Below the pieces are notes generated by a model, which saw nothing but the letters and a program-made list of their open reading frames with translations, was not told the DNA's origin and made no database searches. The position numbers and the translations under genes are program-made. From Planctomycetota bacterium (GTDB lineage: Bacteria; Planctomycetota; UBA1135; GCA-002686595), in the NCBI GenBank assembly GCA_027623615.1, contig JAQBVH010000119.1, positions 1 through 7,890 of the forward strand: a stretch of 7,890 bases of DNA, written 5' to 3'. This document shows, piece after piece, positions 1 through 7,890 of this stretch (positions are counted from its first letter, which is position 1; each line of letters starts with the position of its first letter).

Positions 1-357
1 CCAATCGAGCCCCCGCCGCCCCCTCGGGCGGGCCACGAGAGCCCGCTCCAGCCGGCGCTTGCCGGGAAAGTCGACCAGGAGCATGCCCGCGAAGATGCTG
101 AGCAGCCCCTGGCCCGGCAGGACGAGCATCGCGATCCCGGCCAGTACGAAGACCAGGCCGACCAGGTTCTTGAGGACTCGCGTCACGAGATGCGCAGCGG
201 GCGGGGCCTCCTCATCGACGAAGTAGTCCGCGGGGAGGCGCGCGATCAGGAGCGGCACACCGACCAGGCTCCCCACCGAGACCACGAGCGCTGCGATCAC
301 GATCACCTGGGTCGCGCTCGGGTGGTTGTTGATCCAATCCCAGACCGGTGCGAACAC
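1..357 (-). CDS. Small multi-span membrane protein, PGPGW-like family (3' end outside window)
   Basis: This is a putative integral membrane protein of unknown function. 119 residues are visible and the frame is still open at base 1, so the C-terminus is missing. It has a short N-terminus, a hydrophobic helix at about residues 18-40, a loop with the motif LPADYF (41-46), and a hydrophobic hairpin at about 63-95. The hairpin carries LPGQGLL (80-86) followed by DFPGKRRLER (96-105). Helix, PG-x-G turn, helix, then FPGK-rich basic end recalls the PGPGW putative transmembrane family and small conserved hypothetical proteins of Proteobacteria; this is recognised from memory. The GTG start at 357 is chosen because GGAG (367-364) lies 6 bases upstream, overlapping the last codons of the WD40 frame. 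The gene begins 3 bases after that frame's TAG (363-361), so it is probably co-transcribed and translationally coupled with the kinase/WD40 gene. No catalytic motif is visible. Confidence 0.75.
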   Translation of the reverse strand, partial: MFAPVWDWINNHPSATQVIVIAALVVSVGSLVGVPLLIARLPADYFVDEEAPPAAHLVTRVLKNLVGLVFVLAGIAMLVLPGQGLLSIFAGMLLVDFPGKRRLERALVARPRGRRGLDW

Positions 358-360
358 GAC

Positions 361-1848
361 CTACTCCGAGCTACGCTCGAGGAGGACCTCGCAGATCGCA
401 CGCACTTCCTCGGGCATCTGTTCCCGGTCGAAGACCATGCGCAGGTCCTCCTCCGCCGGAAACATCGCCCGGAGGTTGAGCAGGACCTGCGCGGCTTGCT
501 GGGCATGGGCGCGCTCGCGCCACATGCCCGCGGCGTCCTCGACCGAGGAGTCCCACACGCGAGCGAGCGGCATGCCCGTGCCCTCCCAGGTGACCAGGCG
601 CTGGTCGTCGCGCGTCAGCACGAGACCCTGCACGGGGAAGAGCAGCCCGCGCAAGGTGAGCAGGGACGTGCGCAGCTCGCGGTGCCAGACGCGCACGGTC
701 TTGTCCTCGGAGCCGCTGAACAGGCGCGTGCCGTCCTGGCTGAAGACCATGCAGCTGATCAGGCGCTGGTGACCGTAGAGCACGGCGGACCCGCCCTCGA
801 GCCCACCCGCGGCCCGATCCCAGAGGCGGATCTCCGCGTCCGCGCCGCCGCTCGCCAGGTGGGCGCCGTCGCTCGTCCAAGCGAGGGACGACACCGCGCC
901 GACGTGGGCGCCGTCGAGGGTGCGCTGCGCGCCGGTCGCCAGGTCGATCAACCCGACCGCCCCGCTCGCGTGGCCGATCGCGAGCTCTTCACCGAGAGGG
1001 CAGAACGCGAGCGACAGGCACGCCTCACCGACGGTGTAGCTCGCGACCTCGGTCCCCGTCGTGGCATCCCACAGCCGTACGGTGCCGTCGTCCGAGGCGC
1101 TGGCGAGCCGCGTGCCATCGTGTGACCAGGCCAGGCTGCGTACCACGTCGCTGTGGCCCTCGAGCTTGTGGACCGGGTTGCCCTCCAGGTCCCAGATCCC
1201 CACCGGGTAGCGACCGCGCGAGCGGAACATGCGGCCGAGGAACGCGATGCGGTCGCCAGCGGGATTGAGCTTGCCGAGGCGCGCGAGGAGCAGGGGCGAC
1301 GCGCCCTCTTCCCGCTCGAGCTCGAGGGTCCACAGGAGCGCGTCCTTGCCCGTGCGCTGCAGGTTGACCTGGCGCATGCGGTGGTCCTCGCCGCGCAGGA
1401 TCGAGACCGCGGAGCGCGTGCCCGTGTCCCAGATGCGCAGGCCATCCGCCTCGCTCGCGGTCAGCAGCTTCGAGCCGTCCGGGGAGAACGCGACGCTGCG
1501 CACGGGACCCCGGTGACCGCGCAGGACGACGAGTTGGGAGCTGGTCGCCGTGTCCCAGATGGCAACGGTGCTGTCTTGGCAACCGGTTGCGCCCAGGCGA
1601 CCGTCGGGGGAGATGTCACCCGACAGGATCGCGTCCCCGTGTCCCTCGAGGGAGCTGGTGCGGCTGCCCGTCGCGATGTTCCAGACCGTCGCGACGCCGT
1701 CGCCGGTCAGGGTGACGACCATCTCGCGGCCGGCGAGCAGCAGCCCGTGGATGGCCTGCGGCCCGACGCGCAGGTCCATGATCGGAGCGCCGCTGTCCTC
1801 CAGTGGCTCTCCCTCTGCCGGGGGCTCAGGGAGCTGCCAGACCCGCAT
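361..1848 (-). CDS. WD40 repeat region, C-terminal part of an interrupted kinase-WD40 protein
   Basis: This 495-residue frame consists almost wholly of WD40 repeats. Blade ends can be read as VWQL, VWNIATG, IWDTATS, IWDTGTR, IWDLEGN, LWDATTG, LIDLATG, LWDRAAG, VWHREL and VWDSSVE, with the usual SPDG and LASxSxDGTVRLWD patterns. A short acidic and helical tail follows the last blade. It lies in the same frame as the kinase upstream, separated only by the TAG at 1869-1867; the repeat interrupted by the stop resumes at once as GGDDGRMRVW. The ATG at 1848 is therefore in the middle of a blade and is unlikely to be a natural start, although GGAG at 1863-1860 lies 11 bases upstream and could allow re-initiation. 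WD40 propellers are protein-binding platforms. With the 3 to 4 blades before the stop, the protein would have about 13-14, enough for two seven-bladed propellers (inference). Confidence 0.85.
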   Translation of the reverse strand: MRVWQLPEPPAEGEPLEDSGAPIMDLRVGPQAIHGLLLAGREMVVTLTGDGVATVWNIATGSRTSSLEGHGDAILSGDISPDGRLGATGCQDSTVAIWDTATSSQLVVLRGHRGPVRSVAFSPDGSKLLTASEADGLRIWDTGTRSAVSILRGEDHRMRQVNLQRTGKDALLWTLELEREEGASPLLLARLGKLNPAGDRIAFLGRMFRSRGRYPVGIWDLEGNPVHKLEGHSDVVRSLAWSHDGTRLASASDDGTVRLWDATTGTEVASYTVGEACLSLAFCPLGEELAIGHASGAVGLIDLATGAQRTLDGAHVGAVSSLAWTSDGAHLASGGADAEIRLWDRAAGGLEGGSAVLYGHQRLISCMVFSQDGTRLFSGSEDKTVRVWHRELRTSLLTLRGLLFPVQGLVLTRDDQRLVTWEGTGMPLARVWDSSVEDAAGMWRERAHAQQAAQVLLNLRAMFPAEEDLRMVFDREQMPEEVRAICEVLLERSSE

Positions 1849-1866
1849 CCGGCCGTCGTCTCCGCC

Positions 1867-4143
<2,277 letters not shown>

Positions 4144-4365
4144 GGTGCGTGATCCTACCCGCTGGCGGCCAGTCGGGAGGTGGGTGCCCGTACCGTTGCC
4201 ATCAGGGGTCGTTCGAGCTCGAGGAGGCTCCTCTGGCCCGTTCGTGGGAATGCCTCCATGGAAAAGGAAGTGCCAAAGCGTGGGGATTCGAATTGCTGTT
4301 CGCTGGAAGAAACGCAACCATGAATGTTCTCTCGGGATACCCCCTAACCCAATCAGCAATCCCTT
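4144..4365. promoter_or_regulatory. Divergent intergenic region between kinase and AT-hook genes
   Basis: This 222-bp stretch separates two divergent start codons and should hold promoters for both directions. Its right part (about 4260-4365) is visibly richer in A and T than the flanking genes. Two adjacent perfect dyads lie in the left part: TCGAGCTCGA (4213-4222) and GAGGAGGCTCCTC (4221-4233). The only clear ribosome binding site is that of the kinase (4156-4153). The AT-hook gene has no evident Shine-Dalgarno before its ATG, so its start could be leaderless or use another mechanism. I could not find a convincing -35/-10 pair: TTGCTG (4293-4298) followed 17 bases later by AACCAT is weak. 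Confidence 0.45.
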
Positions 4366-4830
4366 ATGTCGAACCCGAATGTGGATGCGGAGATCCGCGC
4401 GTGCGTGGACTCCTTCGTGAACGACCTGACGAACATCGTCCGGCGTTCCTCCCTCGAGCAGGTGCTCGAAGCCGTTTCGAGCGCCATGGGCTCTCCCGTC
4501 AGGACGAAACGCGGCCCGGGGCGGCCGCGCAAGACCGGCGCGGCGCCGTCGAAACCCGGTAAGCGCTTGCGTCGCTCTTCGGCCAAGGTTGATCAGATGA
4601 CCGAGAACGCACTGGCGCACATCACGGCCAATGCGGGCTGCAGCGTGGGTGAGCTCGGCAGCGCGCTCGGCGCGTCGACCAAGGACCTGCGCCTGCCCCT
4701 CCAGAAGCTCCTTGCGGACGGCAAGGTGCGGACGGTGGGCCAGAAGCGCGGCACGCGCTATCACCCCGGCGGACGTCGCCCCGGTGCCAAGAAGGCCTCG
4801 AAGAAGAAGTCCGGCCGGAAGAAGGCCTAG
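4366..4830 (+). CDS. AT-hook and winged-helix DNA-binding protein with Lys-rich tail
   Basis: This is a 154-residue basic protein, likely a chromosome-associated or regulatory DNA-binding protein. Residues 1-45 form an acidic-to-neutral helical part. An AT-hook core, RGPGRPRK, lies at 49-56 and would bind the minor groove of AT-rich DNA. Residues about 75-132 resemble a winged-helix domain (TENALAHI, then VGELGSALGASTKDLRLPLQKL, ending in the wing VRTVGQKRGTRY). The last 17 residues are a Lys/Arg tail, AKKASKKKSGRKKA. Similar proteins with AT hook, winged helix and basic tail are known to me from Planctomycetota and Myxococcota, mostly annotated as hypothetical. The ATG is chosen because the helical part starts there and the intergenic region ends; no Shine-Dalgarno precedes it. 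The DJ-1 gene begins one base after its stop, which suggests co-transcription. The target sites are unknown. Confidence 0.82.
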   Translation: MSNPNVDAEIRACVDSFVNDLTNIVRRSSLEQVLEAVSSAMGSPVRTKRGPGRPRKTGAAPSKPGKRLRRSSAKVDQMTENALAHITANAGCSVGELGSALGASTKDLRLPLQKLLADGKVRTVGQKRGTRYHPGGRRPGAKKASKKKSGRKKA

Positions 4831-4831
4831 G

Positions 4832-5392
4832 GTGTCCCAGCGCGTGTTGATCGTCGTTGGCGATGCGACCGAGACCCTCGACACGTTCTATCCCTACTAT
4901 CGACTTCAGGAAGCGGGCCTCGAGCCGGTAGTTGCCGGCCCCGAGGCCCGCTCCTATCGAACGGTGCTGCACGAACAGCCGCAGGGCTGGGACATCACCC
5001 GCGAGTGGGAGGGCTATTCCATCCGGGCCGATGTGGCTTTCCGGGACGTGCGGACGGCCGATTTCGCCGGCATTTTCTTCTCCGGCGGACGTGCCCCGGA
5101 GTACCTGCGCTACGACGAGGACTTGCTCCGCTTGACGCGCGAGTTCTTTGCAGCCGATGCGCCGATCGCCACCGTCTGCCACGGGGTCGAGATCCCGGCC
5201 AGGGCTGGCTGCCTCGCTGGCCGGCGTCTGACCACGGTCGCCAAGTGTCGCCATGACCTCGAGTGCGCTGGGGCGGTCTACGTCGATGCCCCCTGCGTCG
5301 AGGACCGCAACCTCGTCTCCGGACGCACTTATCACGACCACGGCCACTACGTCGGGCCTTGGATCCGGCGCCTCGCAGCGACCCGAGCCTGA
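4832..5392 (+). CDS. DJ-1/PfpI (ThiJ) family protein
   Basis: A 186-residue single-domain protein of the usual family length. It starts with a beta strand (RVLIVVGD, 4-11). E14 and the segment TFYPYYRLQEAG match the conserved start of PfpI-type members, in which a Glu near this position lowers the pKa of the active cysteine. The strand FSGGRAPEYLR carries the conserved glycines. The nucleophile elbow is VCHG, with C116 and H117, as in PfpI. The end, SGRTYHDHGHYVGPWIRRL, also fits the family. Members act as peptidases, glyoxalases/deglycases or stress chaperones, and sequence alone does not decide which. The cytoplasm is likely, since no signal peptide is seen. The GTG at 4832 is supported by GAAGG just upstream (spacing about 6) and lies one base after the AT-hook gene's stop. 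The TetR gene follows after 56 bases. Confidence 0.87.
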   Translation: MSQRVLIVVGDATETLDTFYPYYRLQEAGLEPVVAGPEARSYRTVLHEQPQGWDITREWEGYSIRADVAFRDVRTADFAGIFFSGGRAPEYLRYDEDLLRLTREFFAADAPIATVCHGVEIPARAGCLAGRRLTTVAKCRHDLECAGAVYVDAPCVEDRNLVSGRTYHDHGHYVGPWIRRLAATRA

Positions 5393-5399
5393 TCTCGAG

Positions 5400-5428
5400 T
5401 TGCGGCGGAGAGGGTTGCTCCCTACCAT
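5400..5428 (+). promoter_or_regulatory. Candidate promoter of the TetR-family gene
   Basis: TTGCGG (5400-5405) and TACCAT (5423-5428) are separated by 17 bases and match the sigma-70 type consensus at 3 and 4 of 6 positions. A start of transcription near 5435 would leave only about 14 bases before the ATG at 5449. There is no Shine-Dalgarno there, so a nearly leaderless mRNA is possible. The surrounding bases are locally AT-richer than the genes on each side. No experimental support can be claimed. Confidence 0.4.
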
Positions 5429-5432
5429 ATTG

Positions 5433-5448
5433 GTTGATCGTTCAACCC
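5433..5448. promoter_or_regulatory. Inverted repeat, candidate TetR operator
   Basis: GGTTGA and TCAACC form perfect 6-base arms around the spacer TCGT. The dyad lies directly before the TetR start codon, covering the predicted transcription start. TetR-family repressors commonly bind such short dyads over their own promoters. The core TTGATCGTTCAA is similar in size and GATCG centre to operators described for NemR- and LmrA/YxaF-like regulators (from memory). Autoregulation is the likely consequence, as an inference. Confidence 0.6.
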
Positions 5449-6057
5449 ATGCCCTCCGACCAGGTCAACCCCACCCGCGAGAAGCTCCTCGAAAAGGCGA
5501 TGGAGCTCTTCCACGCCCAGGGGTACGGGGCGACCGGGTTGAAGCAGATCCTGCGCGAGGCCGAGGTCCACGCCGGCAGCCTCTACCACTTCTTCAAGAG
5601 CAAGGAGGACCTGCTCCTGGCGGTGCTCGAGCGCTACCGCGAGCTCCTGCATCCGGTCCTGCTCGACCCGCTCTGGAAGGGCGTCGACGATCCGATCGAA
5701 CGGGTGTTCGCCCTGCTCGCCGGCTACCGCATGGGCCTCGAGCAGACCGGCTGCACGGCCGGCTGCCCGATCGGGAACCTGGCCCTGGAGCTGGGCGAGT
5801 TCCACCCCGATGCCCACGGCTTGATCGCGGACAATTTCCAGGGCTGGCGCGACGCGGTGCGCGGCTGCCTCGAAGGCGCCGGCGACCGCCTGCCCCAGGA
5901 CGTCGACCGCGCGGCCCTGGCCTGCTTCGTCCTCACGACGATGGAGGGCGCCGTCATGCAGGCGCGCTCCTACCGCTCCCTCGAACCCTTCGACCAATCC
6001 GTGGCTCACCTGCGCGACTACTTCGAGCGTCTCCAGCGCGCAGCCGACTCCCGTTGA
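5449..6057 (+). CDS. TetR-family transcriptional regulator, LmrA/YxaF-like ligand domain
   Basis: A 202-residue protein of typical TetR length, expected to bind DNA as a dimer and release it when a small ligand binds. The N-terminal DNA-binding domain starts at NPTREKLLEKAMELF (7-21). The helix-turn-helix covers about 29-48, ending in the signature GSLYHFFKSKEDLL (43-56). The ligand domain contains GCTAGCPIGNLALELGE (101-117), a motif typical of LmrA/YxaF-like C-terminal domains, with C102 and C106. Those cysteines could sense electrophiles or oxidants, but this is inferred only. The ATG at 5449 is chosen because the usual short TetR lead follows it and the dyad at 5433-5448 ends directly before it. 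No Shine-Dalgarno is seen. The next gene begins 4 bases after its stop, so the two are probably one operon. The DJ-1 gene upstream is another possible target. Confidence 0.9.
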   Translation: MPSDQVNPTREKLLEKAMELFHAQGYGATGLKQILREAEVHAGSLYHFFKSKEDLLLAVLERYRELLHPVLLDPLWKGVDDPIERVFALLAGYRMGLEQTGCTAGCPIGNLALELGEFHPDAHGLIADNFQGWRDAVRGCLEGAGDRLPQDVDRAALACFVLTTMEGAVMQARSYRSLEPFDQSVAHLRDYFERLQRAADSR

Positions 6058-6061
6058 TCCC

Positions 6062-7045
6062 ATGCTGCTCCTCGTCCTCCCCGTCCTCCTCGCCGCGCCC
6101 CTGCAGGACCCGATCGCTCCGCCGACCCCGGAGCAGCCGATGCTCGCGTTGGAGCGCCTGACCGAGGGCGCGTGGATCGCCGCGGGCTCGCCTGGCGCCT
6201 TGCACACCTACGACTGGGGCGCGGGCAAGCGCACGCTCATGACGCGCTCGCTCATGGGCACGGACCACGACCGGCACGTCGCCGGCGAGGGGCTGTGGTT
6301 CCACGACCCGGTCGCCAGGCACTACCGCGTCCTCGGCTTCGAGCCGTGGGGCCGGGTCGAGGGCGCGATGACCAGGAACAAGGAGCTCTGGACCCAGAGC
6401 TACGAGCTGCACCTGGAGGGTGAGACCCTCGCCATGCGCGACCTGTGGCAATGGGAGGGCCCGAAGGGAGGTCAGTACGTCTCGCACTACGTGGTCGACG
6501 GGGAGGAGCAGCGCCAGGCAACGCGCTTCTCGAGCGTGGCCCGCCCGGAGGTGCTGCCGGAGCCCGTGGCTGCAGCGACCCTGCCCGCGGGCCCCCTCGA
6601 GCCCCTCGCCTTCCTCGCCGGCGGCACCTGGGAGATGCAGACCACCTGGCCCGATGGCTCCCCCTTCCATATCCAGGACGAGCACCGCTGGGGCGCGCAC
6701 AAGCTGTGCCTCTGGAAGCGCACCTACCGGATCGATGCGGATGGCACACGCACGCCCACCGTCGACGGCGTGTACTACGCCGACAGCGAGGACCCGCGGG
6801 TCCTGCGCTTCGTGATGGTCGCCGACGAGGGTGCCGTCTACGAGGGCACGGTCAGCCGCGAAGAGGGCGACCTCACGTTCGTCTACCAGTCGAAGCAGGC
6901 GCAGCGCACGCTGGACCTGCGCGAGGTGCACCGCTTCCGGGGGGGCTCGATGCAGGGCACGCTCTGGCTCGTCACCGAGGACGGCGAGCAGGAGCTCTAC
7001 GCTGACGTCCCCTACCACCGGCGGCCCAGGAAGGACGGCCAGTGA
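6062..7045 (+). CDS. Predicted secreted protein with two tandem similar beta-rich domains
   Basis: A 327-residue protein of unknown function. Residues 1-12 (MLLLVLPVLLAA) form a short hydrophobic signal-like segment, unusual in lacking a positively charged first part; a linker rich in Pro follows. Two related domains are visible. The first (about 28-160) starts LERLTEGAW and the second (about 181-322) starts LAFLAGGTWEM. Each opening continues with a G/D turn and a WGAxK segment (WGAGKRTLMTRSL; WGAHKLCLWKRTY), and each ends in strands followed by EDG- or EGP-type turns. The alternating strands and GTW-like opening recall lipocalin-like or DUF1579-type small beta-barrels; this is a guess from pattern, not a family match. 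No catalytic residues are apparent, and a ligand-binding or envelope role would be inferred. The start follows the TetR stop by 4 bases with no clear ribosome binding site, suggesting translational coupling and perhaps control by the TetR protein. Confidence 0.78.
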   Translation: MLLLVLPVLLAAPLQDPIAPPTPEQPMLALERLTEGAWIAAGSPGALHTYDWGAGKRTLMTRSLMGTDHDRHVAGEGLWFHDPVARHYRVLGFEPWGRVEGAMTRNKELWTQSYELHLEGETLAMRDLWQWEGPKGGQYVSHYVVDGEEQRQATRFSSVARPEVLPEPVAAATLPAGPLEPLAFLAGGTWEMQTTWPDGSPFHIQDEHRWGAHKLCLWKRTYRIDADGTRTPTVDGVYYADSEDPRVLRFVMVADEGAVYEGTVSREEGDLTFVYQSKQAQRTLDLREVHRFRGGSMQGTLWLVTEDGEQELYADVPYHRRPRKDGQ

Positions 7046-7189
7046 ACCGACGCGGTCCCCTCGTCGCCGCTGCGCTGGACCCCGCGGCGCATCCAAGAGA
7101 ACGACGAGATTCTGGATCACGAGGGCGCTCCTGTCCGGAGTCCTCGCTGAACGGCGCATCACCCCCGCAACCCCATCTGGAGACCCCCC
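7046..7189. other. Intergenic spacer with only a ribosome binding site recognised
   Basis: This 144-bp stretch lies between the secreted-protein gene and the small membrane-protein gene. The only clear signal is GGAG at 7179-7182, 7 bases before the ATG at 7190. The segments GGTCC and GGACC near its start can pair over a 19-base loop, but there is no T-run, so a terminator is not supported. No promoter stands out. Confidence 0.4.
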
Positions 7190-7638
7190 ATGGACGTTTC
7201 TCTCGCCGACCTCTGGCTGCCGATTCTGCTCGGTGGCCTCGCCGTCTGGATCGCCTCGTTCGTCATGCGCATGGTGATCAAGTACCACTGGACCGACTTC
7301 GAGCCCCTGCCGACGAGCCGGCCATCCGCGCCGCCTTCCAGGCGAGCGGTGTCCAGGGCGGCCGGCAGTACTCGATCCCGCACTGCTCGGACGGCGCGAA
7401 GATGCAGGACCCGGAGTGGCAGAAGCTGTGGGCCGAGGGACCGGCGGGGATGATCCACCTGTTCCCAAGCGGGCCCTACAACTTCGGCAAGGCGCTCGGC
7501 CTCTCCCTGCTCTTCAACATCTTCGGGGCCTTCATGGCGGCCTACCTGGCCACCAACTTCCTGAAGGCGGGCGCGAGCTCCAGCGACGTCCTCCAGTTCA
7601 CCGGAACGATCGGCTTCCTGACCTTCGGCGGCGCCTAC
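7190..7638 (+). pseudogene. Small membrane protein gene, frameshifted and C-terminally broken
   Basis: The ATG at 7190 has a good ribosome binding site (GGAG, spacing 7). The first 41 codons encode an N-terminal helix (LWLPILLGGLAVWIASFVMRMVI, here split for length: LWLPILLGG then LAVWIASF) and the loop YHWTDFEPLP. The frame then fails: continuing gives SRPSAPPSRR and a low-complexity tail. Shifting back one base at 7312 restores a good protein, DEPAIRAAF, then PHCSDGAKMQDPEW, a second helix (LGLSLLFNIFGAFMAAYLA) and part of a third (TGTIGFLTFGGAY). A single missing G in CCG(G)AC would explain this. After 7638 the open frame turns into a Pro/Arg-rich run with no family character up to 7851, whereas relatives I recall continue with another membrane part. 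About 150 residues are recoverable. Its function is unknown; similar small inner-membrane proteins occur in several phyla. Confidence 0.72.
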
Positions 7639-7888
7639 CGGGTGAGGGGAATGCGCCCCGCTTGCGCTCGGGTCGCTGCTCGAACAGCCGCGGGCTCTCC
7701 GGCTCCTGACGTCGCGACTGTCCGGGCCCAGGCCGAACCTCCTCCACCCGGCGCACCCCATCCGGTGCACCGGCGATCCAGCCCTTCAGTCGCTCGAACC
7801 ATCCCATCGCGAGGCCAGGTGGGCCGGCCGGGCCGGCTGAGCTCTCCGTAGCTGGCTCCTCCCCGTCCTCGCCGATCACGTGCTGATC
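7598..7888 (-). CDS. Possible partial hydrophilic ORF entering from the right edge (doubtful)
   Basis: The minus-strand frame is open from the window edge to a stop at 7598-7600. It encodes an acidic stretch (GEDGEEPATESS), then MGWFERLKGWIAGAPDG with an internal ATG at about 7807, then a Pro/Arg-rich end. The last part is antisense to the membrane-protein gene. The segment around MGWFERLKGWI looks protein-like, but composition later resembles a shadow frame. No family is recognised. It could be the start or end of a real gene continuing outside the window, or non-coding. Confidence 0.2.
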   Translation of the reverse strand, partial: DQHVIGEDGEEPATESSAGPAGPPGLAMGWFERLKGWIAGAPDGVRRVEEVRPGPGQSRRQEPESPRLFEQRPERKRGAFPSPGRRRRRSGSRSFR

Positions 7889-7890
7889 GG
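7872..7890. repeat. Perfect inverted repeat at the right edge
   Basis: CCGATCA and TGATCGG form 7-base arms around CGTGC, with CACGTG in the centre. The window ends with the last base, so the arms may extend further. It could be an operator, the stem of a terminator whose T-run lies outside, or chance. Confidence 0.45.

Noticed and set aside
190..1125. Long plus-strand open frame opposite the WD40 and membrane-protein genes
   Set aside because: A compositional shadow: low-complexity Arg/Ala/His/Asp-rich product with no motifs, antisense to clear WD40 repeats.
4260..4275. Sigma-54-like element on the minus strand (TGGCAC, then TTTCC)
   Set aside because: The GG is present, but 10 bases later there is TC rather than the required GC, so the -12 element does not match.
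4144..4884. N-terminal extension of the kinase frame up to 4884 on the minus strand
   Set aside because: It runs antisense through the whole AT-hook gene and has no kinase-family character. GTG at 4143 has a good ribosome binding site.
5422..6207. 261-codon minus-strand open frame opposite the TetR gene
   Set aside because: Antisense to an unmistakable TetR protein; mirrors its codon pattern.
7042..7311. GTG start at 7042 extending the small membrane-protein frame upstream
   Set aside because: The added residues are Arg/Pro/Ser-rich noise and overlap the previous gene's end. The ATG at 7190 has a good ribosome binding site and a real transmembrane start.
7823..7837. GCCGGC-CGG-GCCGGC dyad as a terminator
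   Set aside because: No T-run follows on either strand, and each arm is itself palindromic, as is common in DNA this rich in G and C.

Overview
This is a GC-rich, gene-dense window. It most resembles Planctomycetota, judged from a large Hanks-type Ser/Thr kinase fused to a transmembrane helix, a coiled coil and many WD40 repeats, and from an AT-hook/winged-helix DNA-binding protein with a Lys-rich tail. There is no rRNA or marker gene, so the assignment is an inference; Myxococcota or another GC-rich phylum with similar kinases is possible.

Layout. The left half (1-4143) is read on the minus strand: a kinase, WD40 sequence in the same reading frame, then a small multi-span membrane protein (PGPGW-like) that leaves the window at base 1. 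An amber codon at 1867-1869 splits the kinase/WD40 gene inside one WD40 repeat. A 222-bp divergent intergenic region (4144-4365) separates this from the plus-strand genes: an AT-hook/winged-helix protein (4366-4830), a DJ-1/PfpI-family protein (4832-5392), a TetR-family regulator with a likely operator over its own promoter (5449-6057), and a secreted protein of two similar beta-rich domains (6062-7045). Last comes a small membrane protein beginning at 7190 that is frameshifted near 7312 and loses family resemblance after 7638. The final 250 bases hold no confident gene and end in a perfect inverted repeat.

How the genes may work together. Kinase, WD40 part and membrane protein look like one transcription unit: a membrane-anchored kinase with a large propeller platform, plus a small integral membrane partner. 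The AT-hook protein and the DJ-1 protein are separated by one base and are probably co-transcribed. The TetR protein has a conserved two-cysteine motif in its ligand domain and lies just downstream of the DJ-1 gene, so an electrophile- or oxidant-responsive module is a reasonable hypothesis but is not shown by the sequence.

The most notable feature is the cluster of gene lesions: an in-frame stop, an apparent two-codon loss in the kinase core, a one-base frameshift and a loss of homology. These may be real gene decay or errors in sequencing and assembly. I found no CRISPR array, tRNA, rRNA, insertion sequence or clear new defence system.
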